Origin: Isoetes taiwanensis
Lineage: Eukaryota; Streptophyta; Lycopodiopsida; Isoetales; Isoetaceae
Reading direction: 5' to 3'
DNA length: 64,000 bases
NCBI GenBank assembly: GCA_021234155.1
Contig: JAJEKV010000041.1
Coordinates: 7,076,917-7,140,916 of the forward strand
In this document: in pieces, positions 37,145-48,900 of the stretch
Position numbering within the stretch: position 1 is the first letter of the stretch
How the letters are laid out: each line of letters starts with the position of its first letter
The notes under the pieces: model-generated
What the model was told of the DNA's origin: nothing
What the model saw: only the letters and a program-made list of their open reading frames with translations
Database searches by the model: none
Translations under genes and position numbers: made by a program

Positions 37145-37608
37145 TGTGACGCTCCCATAATCTATACGATGCCCTCATCGTATAAATACGGGAATTCCCC
37201 TCCTGTGGCGACTACATCACCATGGTAGGGCCCTCCGTCATACTCGGACCACTTGGGATGGCCAAGGGTCTGGGCGAGGAACATGGAGATGTCATTCGTC
37301 CCACGTCCTCTATGGGAACTCTATACAGTGGAAACGTACATACATGTTAGCATACAACAATCATGCTGAAATAATATGCCACCACGAAGGGTGGCCCATA
37401 AAAGACAATACAACCACAAATAACATGAGCAATACACCACGACAAGGGCGCTACCTGGGGCTCGGACTCCATGGGGTCGACTGACGGTGAGGGCCTCAAG
37501 ATATCAGTAGATGGAAGTATAACATGGCGTTGGCTGGCATAGGACAATGGCTAGGGTAGTCCACTCCATCTGCCACTCCTGTACACACTTTGCAGATAGG
37601 CTGAAACA
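37145..37608 (-). repeat. LTR 1 of the gypsy-like element (minus orientation)
   Basis: In minus orientation it runs from TGTTTCAGCC at 37608 to GTCACA at 37145, followed at once by the primer site, so it is a 5' LTR. It is the reverse complement of LTR 2 with scattered differences. Confidence 0.8.
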
Positions 37609-38079
37609 TGCTATCTGCAAAGTATGCACAGGAGGGGCGTATGGCGTGGACTACCCTAGCCATTGTCCAATGCCAGCCAACGCCATGTTATACTTCTGTC
37701 TATTGATATCTTGAGGCCCTGACCGCCAGCCGACCCCATGGAGTCCGAGCCCTGGGTAGCACCCTTGTCGTGGTGTATTGCTCATGTTATTTGTGGTTGT
37801 ATTATCTTTTCGTTGATGATGATGGATGGGCCACCCTTCGTGGTGGCATCTTATTTCAGCATGATTGTTGTATGCTAACATGTATGTACGCTTCCATTGT
37901 ATAGGTTCCCGTAGAGGACGTGGGACGAATGACACCTCCGTGTTCCTCGCCCGGACACTTGGCTAGCCCAAGTGGTCCGAATATGACGGAGGGCCCTACC
38001 ATGGTGATGTAGTCGCCACGGGAGGGGAATTCCCGTATTTATAGGATGAGGGCATCGTATAGATTCTGGAAGCGTCACA
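37609..38079 (+). repeat. LTR 2, head to head with LTR 1
   Basis: Begins TGCTATCTGC at 37609, directly abutting the TG of LTR 1 on the other strand, and ends GCGTCACA near 38079. No primer site or internal sequence follows. It therefore looks like a solo LTR or a rearranged end. Confidence 0.75.
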
Positions 38080-40109
38080 TGAATGATGTCCTATTTAATG
38101 AAAATCCAACCTTTAGACATTTTTTACTTGTTAAAGACAATCAAGGAGAGGTAAAACTTGGTAAGAAAAGTAGCAAAGAGTTGGACAAGAAAATTCTGAG
38201 ACCTTCTTAGAGGTTAGTGTTATGGCACAAGCTCGGGGGAGTGGCTCAGAGGATTTGCAGAGATGAACACAGAGGCAAAGGTGTTAGTTATCATTTTGAA
38301 ATCTAGATGTGTCGTGGATTTAAAAGGAAGAAGCTATTTTAATATAAAAAGGCCATGCCTGCTAAAAAAGGCTAAAGTCGCAGAGAGATCTATAAATAGA
38401 ATCTAAACTTCAGTTGGACATATCTCGGCAACCAGAGGTCGGATTGCAGCGACCTTTACCTCTTGGAACCGGCTCAGAGTCTAGTTTCCGAATTGAGGTG
38501 GCACATATCCTAGTTCATCCGTATGAGGGAGTAATGGCCGAAAAGGTGACAGGGGGTCATAAATTACTGCGGCAACGACATCACAGGGTTGTAACCAAGT
38601 CTTTATGATCCACAGTTGATCCCAGAGAAGTTGTTCAGTTGAACAACAGAATTCTCAATTTTGGGAAGAGCCACAGTGTTCACAAATCTGAGCCCGGTTG
38701 GGTGGTGAATTTGTGCCAGAAGATCCTGTTCCCGGGTTTTAAAGTTGTTGTGATTAACCGTGACTTTTAGTTTTGCAGGTAGAAAAGACGGTTCGTATCA
38801 GTTAGAATAAGTGAATTTATATTTTGATGCATTGTTGCATCACCAAAATGAGAAAAAAGCAGGCATTAAACATCATTGCATATGTAATCACTAGTTTAGA
38901 TAAAATAGACTAGATTTGCAAAACATAAGGCATCTAAGGGTTAAACACGTGTGCAACATTTAGTAAACATATTCATCTTTAGAAAAAAATGCAAAAAGGT
39001 TTTCAAAAAAAGGGTAGGAATCTCAAAATTCCAATAGGTCTAAAATGTATCGAAATTTGCCATTGAAAATTATTCTCATTAAGCAAATTGGCATCTTTTG
39101 AAAAAGAGCACTTGATGCACTTCATATGCAGGTCTGTCAGAGAACATAGGAGGTGTCAGAACAATAAAACAATGTTATTTGCTTAATCTGTGAAAATTTG
39201 CTTGCTGTTTTTAACATTATGACAGTCTTCTTGTAGAAAATCAAAATTTTTGAACATGTGGGCATGAAATTTTGTCAAAAATGTTGATGCTGTATGCAAG
39301 TTTGTCAGAGCCAGAACAAAGTGTCAGAAGTAAAAAAAGTGATGTATCTTTTAATATGCAAATTTTAGCTTGCTGCCAGCAGTATGGACAAGTTTTGACT
39401 TGGTTAGGATTGCAAATTTGAGGGTGTTCTGCATAATATTTTGCGTCAGACTTTTGAACATAGATCCTTTGCATATCATAACATTTTTTTGAATTTGAAT
39501 TGCATTAAAATTCGAGTCTAAAAGCAAATGGCATAAGTTTCTTTGAGGTCTCTTTTTTTCTTGATTTCGAAATTCAAAATTTGAGCTTTATCTTTGCAAT
39601 TTTTTTGCTCAGAATGGTTGCCTGAAGCAATCTGGAGGTTTTGTCAGGAATACCTTCAATACGAGAGCTCCCAATTATGGAAATTTGAGGATGAAGAATG
39701 GGACGAGAATAACTAAAAGGCATGGAATGAAGTGGAGATTGAATTGGAAAACGAATTGCATGAGGAGTAGTACCTAAAGAGGATGATGTACGAATTGGTG
39801 TAAACCCACGACGATCATTTGGCCACTACCTCTGTTGCATGATGTCGACCTCTGCTGCATGATGCCGGACCTTCCACTCGACAATGCTGATTTTCCTTCT
39901 TCCTCTTTTGGGCCAAAAGGAACGCTACAAAAATGGATTGCCTCTCTGAGTTGGTCAGGCCTGGCCAGCCGCTACATGTGACATTGAGCACGACCTCCGT
40001 ACGGGTGCTAGGATCATACCTTCAGGAGGTCATGGACATGCGAGATCACGCGCTTGACATGTACATACACATTTATTTCATGATGATGTATACTTGTACA
40101 GTTTGACAG
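38080..40109. other. No recognisable gene
   Basis: AT-rich from 38800 onward. 38080-38780 has a slightly higher GC content and could be degraded retrotransposon sequence. No domain seen. Confidence 0.4.
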
Positions 40110-40270
40110 CATTCTTATTACTGCCATGGTTTTTCCCTCGAAAACCCTTCGGGGCGAGGGTTTTTTAACCCGGACAGTAATAAGTTTGCTGCGCTCCTTC
40201 TGGGTCCCATAGGCCGATTGGTCTCAGTGGACGATAAAAAAAACTATTCTTATTCTTATTTTTATTCTGT
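40110..40270 (+). mobile_element. Short retroposon end with 3' hairpin
   Basis: The stem CCCTCG...CGAGGG near 40136-40165 is followed by a short region and an A-rich tail, then ATTCTTATT, which also occurs just before the element. This fits a truncated LINE or SINE-like insertion. The short target duplication makes it tentative. Confidence 0.4.
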
Positions 40271-40920
40271 ATGAAACTTTTCTACGTGTTAATATTTCAG
40301 GGGTTCATGTCAACATGAACTCGTTCAACCGAAGAGGAAGCCGGTAGAATGGATCCATGTTGACTGCAAACCATTCATATAAAAAACAAGCATGCGACCC
40401 TTCAAGTTTGGCATTTTGACGTCCATCCCTTCACGTTGACATGCACTTCACGTTGACATGCACATGTGACCACACCCTTGGTAACCGCAGTTATAAGCAT
40501 CTAAGTGGCGGCACCGTTACCCCACCCCACTAACAAGTAATTTTCTTTTCTTTCTAGAATCACATGCTTATCGTCTCTGTTTTGAAAAGGGCCTGCTAGT
40601 TTCTGCATGCTCTCCTATCTTCAATCCTTGTTCCATTCCCATCCCGCCAGATCGCCGGACTACTCATCCGTTGGAAGGGTTCATTATGTCTTCTAACTGT
40701 TTTATCTTCCGATGCGAACTATAAGCCTTTGACCTAATTCAGCAAATTGCTGCAAAACATCTGTTGATCAAAAGCTCCAACTACATGAAATTTAAGAACA
40801 AAAATTGAGGATTGATGCAGCAGATGAAGGGTTTATGTGGAAATATTATTACCTTAGGTTGAGGACGCGAAGGGGCAAGAGAAGCTGCGCCTGTTATGGC
40901 GGTCAGACTTCCCTTCTTTT
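40271..40920. other. No recognisable gene
   Basis: Contains a small direct repeat CTTCACGTTGACATGCAC near 40432-40465 and otherwise nothing supportable. Confidence 0.4.
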
Positions 40921-41216
40921 GGCTATGGCGCTAAATGCAAGAATTCAAGCAAGAATCGGCTTCTTGAAGCAGATAATGCGGCCTTCGACTCCTCAGCCTT
41001 TGTGAATACCAAGCCTTGCAAGAATCGAGGACTTAGAAGGAACAATGTTCAGGCAGAGAAACCCCTCTTTTTGGCTATGGGACTAATGCAAAATCAAAGC
41101 AAGCATCAGCTTTTTGAAGCAGATAATATGACATTCGACTCCTCAGCCTTCGTGAATGTCCAGCCTTGCAAGACTAGAGGGCTTAGAAGAGACAATGTTC
41201 GGGCAGAGAATTGGCA
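40921..41216. repeat. Tandem duplication, unit about 152 bp
   Basis: GGCTATGG starts both units (40921 and 41073), followed by GAAGCAGATAAT, TTCGACTCCTCAGCCTT, GCCTTGCAAGA and ACAATGTTC in the same order. Plus-strand frames run through both units, but no protein family is recognisable. Confidence 0.75.
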
Positions 41217-41396
41217 AAGACAGTGAAGAATTGAGAGGGAAAAAAAAAAAAAGGGAAGGCAGGAATGAAATTTCTCTCTACTTTTGGTTCACGTGCGTGA
41301 ACCCATCGGCGGCGCTCGCAAGTTTCTGGCGGGAAACTGGCAGGCGGCGGTGCCGCTTGCTACTGCCGCCGCTTGCAACTGGCGCCAGTTTCCCTA

Positions 41397-42332
41397 ATAC
41401 GTAAAGTTAACCTAGGGTTCATTCTGTCCATTTTACCCCTTATTCTGCTATGATTTTCTTTTCCAGAAATGTAGTTACTTGGTTGCAATTCTGTTTTTAC
41501 TTGCATTTCTTCTTTTTACTTAGTTACAATTCTGAAAATTGGCAATGAACTGGCCCGCAGCACCTCACAGGCACTCCTATCCCTGGCCTTAGAAAATGTA
41601 GAACATGCTTCCGACCAAGAAATAAAAGCATGCATCGAGATTCATCCCTCCAAAACCATCTGCAGCAGAATAACACGGTTAGACATTCAAGAAAACTTAC
41701 AGGCATGAAAATCCAAGAACACTTCAATGCAAGAAACCTCAATGGCAAAAAACTCTGCATGCAACTTTACTTGCAGACTAAAAAACACCCACGGATCCGA
41801 ACGAAAAAACTCGCTTGCAGACTTAGAAACATCCACGGGTGCTACATCTGAACAAAACACTCGCCGGAAGACTTTGATTCATGTAACTACCTGCAAAACC
41901 AAAAAGAATCTTAAATGACGAAAATAATCCTTGCAAAATCGCTAGAAACAAGAGAAAACCTGTAACATTTTATCTTTCTACTCCAACTCCGGTCACGGAA
42001 GAAACTAAGCAACACAGACAAAGCAGCACCAAGAAATTTCTTCAAAACCTTCAAAAGTTTCGCCTAACGAACGCTCAGACCAAGATGACGCCACCGGAAG
42101 GAAAAAGACAAAGAAAATACACGAAAGCAGACCAAGAAGCTTCACAACTTCGTCAAAAGCTTCAAAAAACTCGCCTACTCAACTCTGAAACCTAGATGGC
42201 GCCACCGGAATGAAGCTCAGCGATGGCGCCACCGCAAACACGGTGATCGCCTAAAGAAACGATGGCGATGGCGCAGGAAGAAAGGAAAAAAAAATGACAG
42301 AATGAAACCCTAGGTTAACTTCACGTTACACT
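41397..42332. mobile_element. TIR element just upstream of MMS19
   Basis: GTTAACCTAGGG with TTCATTCTGTC near 41405-41432 is mirrored by GACAGAATGAAACCCTAGG and TTAACTTCACG at 42296-42326, giving inverted ends of about 35 bp with small indels. The interior of about 0.85 kb is rich in GATGGCG words and has no transposase, so the element is non-autonomous. A related end lies at 33320-33482. Confidence 0.55.
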
Positions 42333-42422
42333 AATGACTTTTTTGTCGACATTCCGGCGTGTCAACGCCGCCTCCGCGCTAACGCAGCGTTGACACGCCG
42401 GAATGTCGACAAAAAAGTCATT
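42333..42422. repeat. Perfect 36-bp hairpin
   Basis: 42333-42368 and 42387-42422 are exact reverse complements around an 18-base GC-rich loop. The hairpin adjoins the TIR element end and lies about 235 bp upstream of the MMS19 start codon. Transcribed, it would form a very stable stem. Confidence 0.95.
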
Positions 42423-42657
42423 CCTGTATACAAGATATCTAACTGGCCAAAGTAACCGTAAGAATTTATCCGATGCGTAAAAAGTTTGCTTAACAGTGCT
42501 CATGTGATGAGCTATTTTCATCTAAATGGATGCGACGGTTGACCTATTAAAGCATCCAAGTCGAATATTCTAAGGCATTCTCCCCGACACTATCTAGATT
42601 TGAAAATTTCGGAAGATTCTTTTACATCAACGAAACCCCTACAAAAACCCTTACCTG
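42423..42657 (+). promoter_or_regulatory. Probable 5' UTR / promoter-proximal region of MMS19
   Basis: Sequence between the hairpin and the first ATG. No TATA box stands out. The transcription start cannot be placed. Confidence 0.35.
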
Positions 42658-42982
42658 ATGGGCGCCAAGCCATGGCTTATGGACGTCAATGAATACGTGA
42701 ATCCAGATCGAAGTGATGCTGAGCATGTGAGATTTCACATTTTCACTAGGAAAGCAAGGTTCTCCTGTCATTTGTTTGGAAAGCGATTGACAATCTGGCA
42801 ACGTTTCAGGATGCTAGATTTATCTCGTTACTTGGATTCGTGGTAGATAATAAACTTTCGATACAGGAGATGGTAAGCAATACTCAGGTTTTTTTTATTG
42901 TACATTCTTACATGCATGTAGTTCTAGGTGGCTGAGATGGGGACATATCTAGCTAGCACAGATAACACAGTTCGCACAAGAG
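42658..42982 (+). CDS. MMS19: MMS19 exons 1-3 (N-terminus)
   Basis: Exon 1 is 42658-42726 (ATG also at 42679; MDVNEYVNPDRSDAEH; donor GTGAGA), exon 2 is 42810-42872 (DARFISLLGFVVDNKLSIQE; acceptor TTTCAG, donor GTAAGC) and exon 3 is 42928-42982 (VAEMGTYLASTDNTVRTR; acceptor TTCTAG, donor GTAATA). The joined segment aligns without gaps to my memory of the plant MMS19 N-terminus. Which of the two in-frame ATGs is used is undecided. Confidence 0.75.
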
Positions 42983-45900
42983 GTAATAACCAGTCATTGC
43001 AGGCTCTGCGCTGCATCTAACATCGGGAAAGCTTTTGCAGGAATGCTACTTTTGGCAGAGATAATAAGGAGGTATCCGCAACCGCTGGAAGCTACTGTCA
43101 TTCACAGCTTGGCTCAATTCTTTGCTGCACGCATTGTAAGCTTTCTATGTTCAATGTGTGAAGTCAGATTGATTTTTGGGAAGTACTCTTCTTTTCACTG
43201 GGGCAAAGGAAAATGCATGCTTCTTCTGTGAGCCAGTACATAAGGCATGCATTTTCTGAAAAAGAGAAGGGAAATAGATAGATGTTTTGCACTTCTTGCT
43301 TCCATACTTATCTGATTGAAACTTCTTCTTCTAGGCTGATTGGCATGCTCTCTGTGGTGCTGTTTCGGGGTGCCTCAGTCTTCTTAGCAGACAGAGTTCA
43401 CTTGGTATTCTTTCAGATGCAGATACTATTGAAATAACGAAATCCTTTCTGAAGAATACGGATGTTCAATCTTTACCTCAAAGAGATCGGTTTGTAAGTT
43501 GTATAAACACTAACTTTCTAATCTGGCAACTTATATTTACCAATATCGACACCTAAGTAAGACCTGGTTGAACTGACTGGACATTTGAGGTCCATGGCTG
43601 GTGACTTAGAGATTTTGACTTGGTATTTGGAGAAAAAGAAGCTTATAATTCAAATATTACCTGTTTTATGCTCAGAATTACTGCAAAAAGTTCATTAGTT
43701 TTGTTTTTTTGACCTTTTTTATTATAAAGCATTTTTTATCTCAGTGTCATTTTCATTTTCATCTTCATCCAGGGCTTACTTCTTTGTTATGTCCCTACCA
43801 GTTGTGCTTGCAGTTAATGGAGAAAATTCTTACTTGTCACGCAAAAGCAGTTGTACCACTTGTAAGTTATTAGAAGGTGTTGTCCCAGTAATCTGAACAA
43901 GAATATGATCAATTTTTATCTTGTACTAGGTTATTACCTTTTTAAGAAGGAAAGAGGGAATAAATTATTAACATCTGCTTAATAATACAAACACAATTGA
44001 TATTCAGCTAGGAACAAGTAATACGACCCTAAAAAATGTAGTCTAGTTACTGAAACCAACATAGAGAATAAAAAGTTAAGATGTTCAGGATCGTCTCTAA
44101 TGGTTGGGGGTAAATGAGGTGACTTCTTCGCTTCTTTCTTATGGTTCTGTTCTCGATTCTTCCCAAACCTTTTAAACTTGTTACACCTCTACCTCAGCTC
44201 TAGAGGGATATTCTTGAGGGCATACAAAAGAGTGAAACTCTGGTCAATTCATATTTTATTGAGGCAAAGTTAGAGTGAATGTTTCTAAATTTAACACCCT
44301 TGCTGAAACCGAACTCTAACTAGGGATTGAATGAACTTAAAAGCATAAAGTATATCAGACTTTGAGTGAGTGGACACCCAATAGAGTCTTCATCTCCCTG
44401 AAATGAGAACCAATGAGTGGTTTGATCATGCCATCTGCAAGCTATTACCCCATTTCACAATATTGGAAACAGACAGCTGCAACTGCTCTTTAACAAAGCA
44501 AGCCTGTAAATCCATGTGCTTGGTATCTCGATGATACTAAAGTCTTTTGGCAGTTTCAACTGCTCTCAAACCTTTAAATCCATGTGCTTGGTATCTGATG
44601 ATAATTGTAGTCTTTGACCAAGTCTATAGCACCTGGATTATCAACCAGTATCTTTGCTGACTTAATAGGCTGCTAGAGATCTTGAAATAAATGCAACAAC
44701 CATAGCATCTCCTGTGTCCCAGTACAGAGAGGTTTGAACTAACAGTAGTTTGTTTTCTTGACACCCAAGTAATCAAACTGGCGTCAAAGAAGGAACCATA
44801 GCCTGTCATGGATTTTCTGAGATCAAGGTCATTACCTGCATGATCATATGTGTAGAAAAGCAGTGTTGGATTAATCTGCTGCTTATAAACCAATCCTTTA
44901 GTCATAGTATCTTTGAGATATGTTAAAATTCTTTTGGCTGCTCGCCAATGTAACTGTGTAGGAGCTTGGATAAACTTGCTGACCTAACCAACACCAAATG
45001 TGATTGTCTACCCTTGTAATTGTTAAGTAGATTAGTGATCCAACCAACGGTCTGTATAGCATGGCATCACAAGGTTCTCCATCTGGATCCCAGCTGTCTT
45101 GCAATCCTGCATGAAAAATCTAGCAAGCATGACGAACTTGCTTTGAGAGCTGAAGAAAAGTAGAATGCTGTCAAATTTAAACTCCAAGACAAAATGCAGC
45201 AAGCCTAAGTCTGTAACCTCAAATATAAACTTCAGACTGCACTTGACGAATGATCAAACGGTCTATATCACCTGTAGTAATTGTATATTCAACATAAAGA
45301 GTTAAGATACAAATTTGTTCATGATCTGTTTGATAGTATAAACTAGGATCAGCCTTGGAACTAGTAAATCCTTGTGAGACACAAGAAAATAAAGTGTTTT
45401 TCTAATCTCGCACATTTGACAGATTTTTTGTTCACGTGCCCTGCCCTTGGCCCGGTCAGCTTCAGTCTTTGACTGATGAGAGGAGACACGGAACTGCCTC
45501 AATACAGTCCCGAGGTTATGTGACAAGTGGGTATCCATGTAGCCAGGGCATCGAAGGAAACTATCTCTGGATATATTCAAGAAATTGTACTTGTAGAAAT
45601 TTCTTTTGGTGGATAATTCTTTTGCAGAGGTCCACTTGTTGGCCATATACACGTGTTCTATATTATGACGAATATTCATATTTAGCTCATAACATTTGAA
45701 GCGATTGTTGTGAGCTGAGCGTTTGTGGGAGGCGATATATTGAGAAGCCCATTTTGTTGAACGATTTGCATGTGCGGGAAACCAGCTATTTTTACCTCAG
45801 TTGGTCAATGCTTTGGATGAACTGAATGCCAAGTGAGGGAGCCTTTACCTGCCATCTTGTGCATCAGCCAAGAACTGGATCTAGATACGACCGTAAGCAC

Positions 45901-48900
45901 AGCTTCAAGTTTGAGAGCATTGGCTGCAAGTTCTGCCAGCACAATGTCATGTGGGACTGAGGGTTTTCTCTTGATCATTCCTGACATCATTAATATTTGG
46001 AGCCTCAGGGGCCCAAACTTCTGCACCATACATTGCAGCTGCTTGAACCAAAAGTATTGAACAAGCCTTTAGCAAGTCTTTTCTGTGCTGCTGCTTTCAA
46101 ACTAAACCTCAGTCCTGAAAACTCCACGCCAAGGTATACAATGATGATTCCTGATGTTGAATGGACCCAACGTGGTGGAAAAGGATCCTTGCTAGTGCAT
46201 TCCAATGTGGTCTTAATTTCCACATTCACTGAGGGACTGCAGAAATACTTATTGGCATTGGAGGGCTTTTGCAAAGAAAGAGAGCTGCAAGTAAACTTAG
46301 AAAACCAAAATGATGATTTTCCAACAATTCCAGGCCTGTTGTATCAAAATGGATTTTCCTTCCAAGGGCAACCAGTGGAAATCGTTTCAGCCTACAAAGC
46401 AGCTGGCCTTATCAAAGTGTCAAACAGAAAGAATAGCCTTTGAGAAGCATTGTCTTCCAATTAAGGCTCACGAATTTTAGCCCTTGGGAAGGAAATGCGT
46501 TAATGATACATGGCAAAGTGGTGAAAACCATCTCTCTAGTCCTTTGCACGTTTTACATGCAGCTGTCTCTTTGTAAAAGTCTTTTAGTGCAAACAAGTAA
46601 GGGGAATCTGTATCAAGCAAGGGGAAAGGCATTCTTGTGCTAGACTGCATCAATATTTTCGAGTCTATCACTATAAAGCATGTCCAGGGACTAGTCATGT
46701 CGTGCCGTCTCTGTGGAAGGGCTTATTCTTGTACATATCCTCAATAAGTATTTTCGCCTTTACAAAGAAAACGTCAACTTACTAGATAGGGGCCACTTAT
46801 GAAGGAAAATTTCCAGGTTTATAATGGTACCTATGACATAAGACATGGAGGACCTTTACGTTACTAGTCATGATCATTGTCTTGCTTTCCATTTGTATGT
46901 GCGTTAATACTTCTTTCCAATATAAAATCTGTTTGAATGGTGCAGGGTAGCCAACTTGTTCATGGTTTTTGTGCCGCGGTAGAAGGAGAGACGGATCCTC
47001 AATGTTTGAAATTGACACTTAATATTATGAAATTGCTAGTCAAGAATTTTTCGGACCCGGAAGGGCCCATTGCGGATTATGCCAAGCTCATGTTTGACAT
47101 TATCAGCTGCTACTTCCCAGTTTCTTTCAACTCTGTAAGTTCTAAGGTCATATTGAGTAACGTATCATATTATAAGCATGATAAAGGACATACTGTACCA
47201 TTTTAGTTATGTGGTGGGATAGTTTTGGCAATAGCTTCTTTATCATGTCATAGAACAGATATATGGTCCTCCTTTATATTTAGTCCTTTTCTTTCTATAC
47301 GTACCATGAGCCAATATGGAGAAGAAACTGAATTTGCAACCAGCATGATTAAGATTTCTAGTAGATATGCTCATCTTACACTTTATGTCTATAGCAACCA
47401 GATGATGCGTGTGGTATCACACAGGAAAGCCTGTCAACAGACCTTCAGGTAAACACGGTATTTCTTAGACGATTCTCATTTCTTTTTAATACTCAGTTTC
47501 TGTTTCTGTTTTCTTTTCCTCCTCTACATGCCAATGAAGGAGCTTATTAAACACGACGTGAGAAATTAGTTACGTGGAAAATAGACTTAAAACTTTGTAT
47601 AGAAAGTTCTTCCCTGGTAGGGGACACCTATTATACAGAAAGGTTTCATAAACCCATGTGATCTCTCAGAATCTTTCTTCCCTCTTCTTGCTAGTGAAGT
47701 TGTAGAATGCCATTAAGAGATCACATTTTCCCGCTTGTGGACATTCATTTTTTCTTTTTCATAATTCATCCTCACATTTACTAGCAGGATGTGGTAGAAA
47801 AACAAGACAAAGATTCACAGCACAAGGATGACGTGGCCTGAGGTCTATGTGCAACGTTCAACCCAATGGGTGGATCTGGATTTAATTGTTGGTCTCAAGA
47901 AGCTTGGAGTAGCACTAGTGAAGAATCGATGGTGGATGTAACTCCACTCAATTTTCAGTGATGCAGAACATATGCTGGACCTGCTTGAGGAAGAAAATAG
48001 AGCCATACATGGATATATTGACCGTTTTCATCAAAAGGGAGCCGGCACATTTGGTGTGTGAATTTGGTGTGATGATCCGGATATCTTAAAGGCAGAGCTA
48101 TTTTCGGTGGTCCAAAAGAGGAAACTAAATTTGGAGGCCTGCATGCACTGAATATGGATCAACTACGCTGTTGTCGATCTACTTTCTTTACTGAAGCCAG
48201 TTTGACACCATATTCGGCGAGAAAGTGATAAGATCGTAGTTCAAAACCCCAAGTAGTTAGAAACTATCTCCAAAGGCCTTCAACCTGGTACATCTGAATC
48301 TGTAAAGCTCAATAAAGACACATAAATTAGTAGTAACTCGGCCCGCTGGCAAAGCTCACCACCCAACCAGATTCATAACTCTTAACCACTGGCCCTTGCA
48401 GGTTATCTTGATTCAGCCATTGCCCACCATCGGATCACATGATGTTTATAATGCAGAACTTCCCGAATATTCTCCTTTTAGAGAATATCCTAGTGGTTAC
48501 TGTGATAACCAATTGAATATGCCAGAATCGCTGATAATCTTCCCGAATACTTGGCTCTGTTCGTCTCGTCGCCTCTGTTTCGATGCAGACCTCTGTTTCG
48601 CCGACTGCTGCAGACCCCTGTTTTGGCGACTGATGCAGAGATGGATCTGCCGAGATTGTTTCGGACTTCTGCAGGGATGGATCTGCAAAGATGTTTCGGA
48701 TCTGCAGAGATGGATCTGCAGGGATGCCTCAAGACTTCTTTCCTTTCTCAGATGGAAGATGCTTCTTAGATACTGAAGACTGCCACAGATGCTTCTAGCA
48801 CTGCTACTAGTAGATGGGGTAGCAGAGCTCAAATGCTAGAAAGAAGGAGAAGTCATGTAAAAATCCAGATCTGCAGCAAAGGTACAGGGCATGGGCTTCA

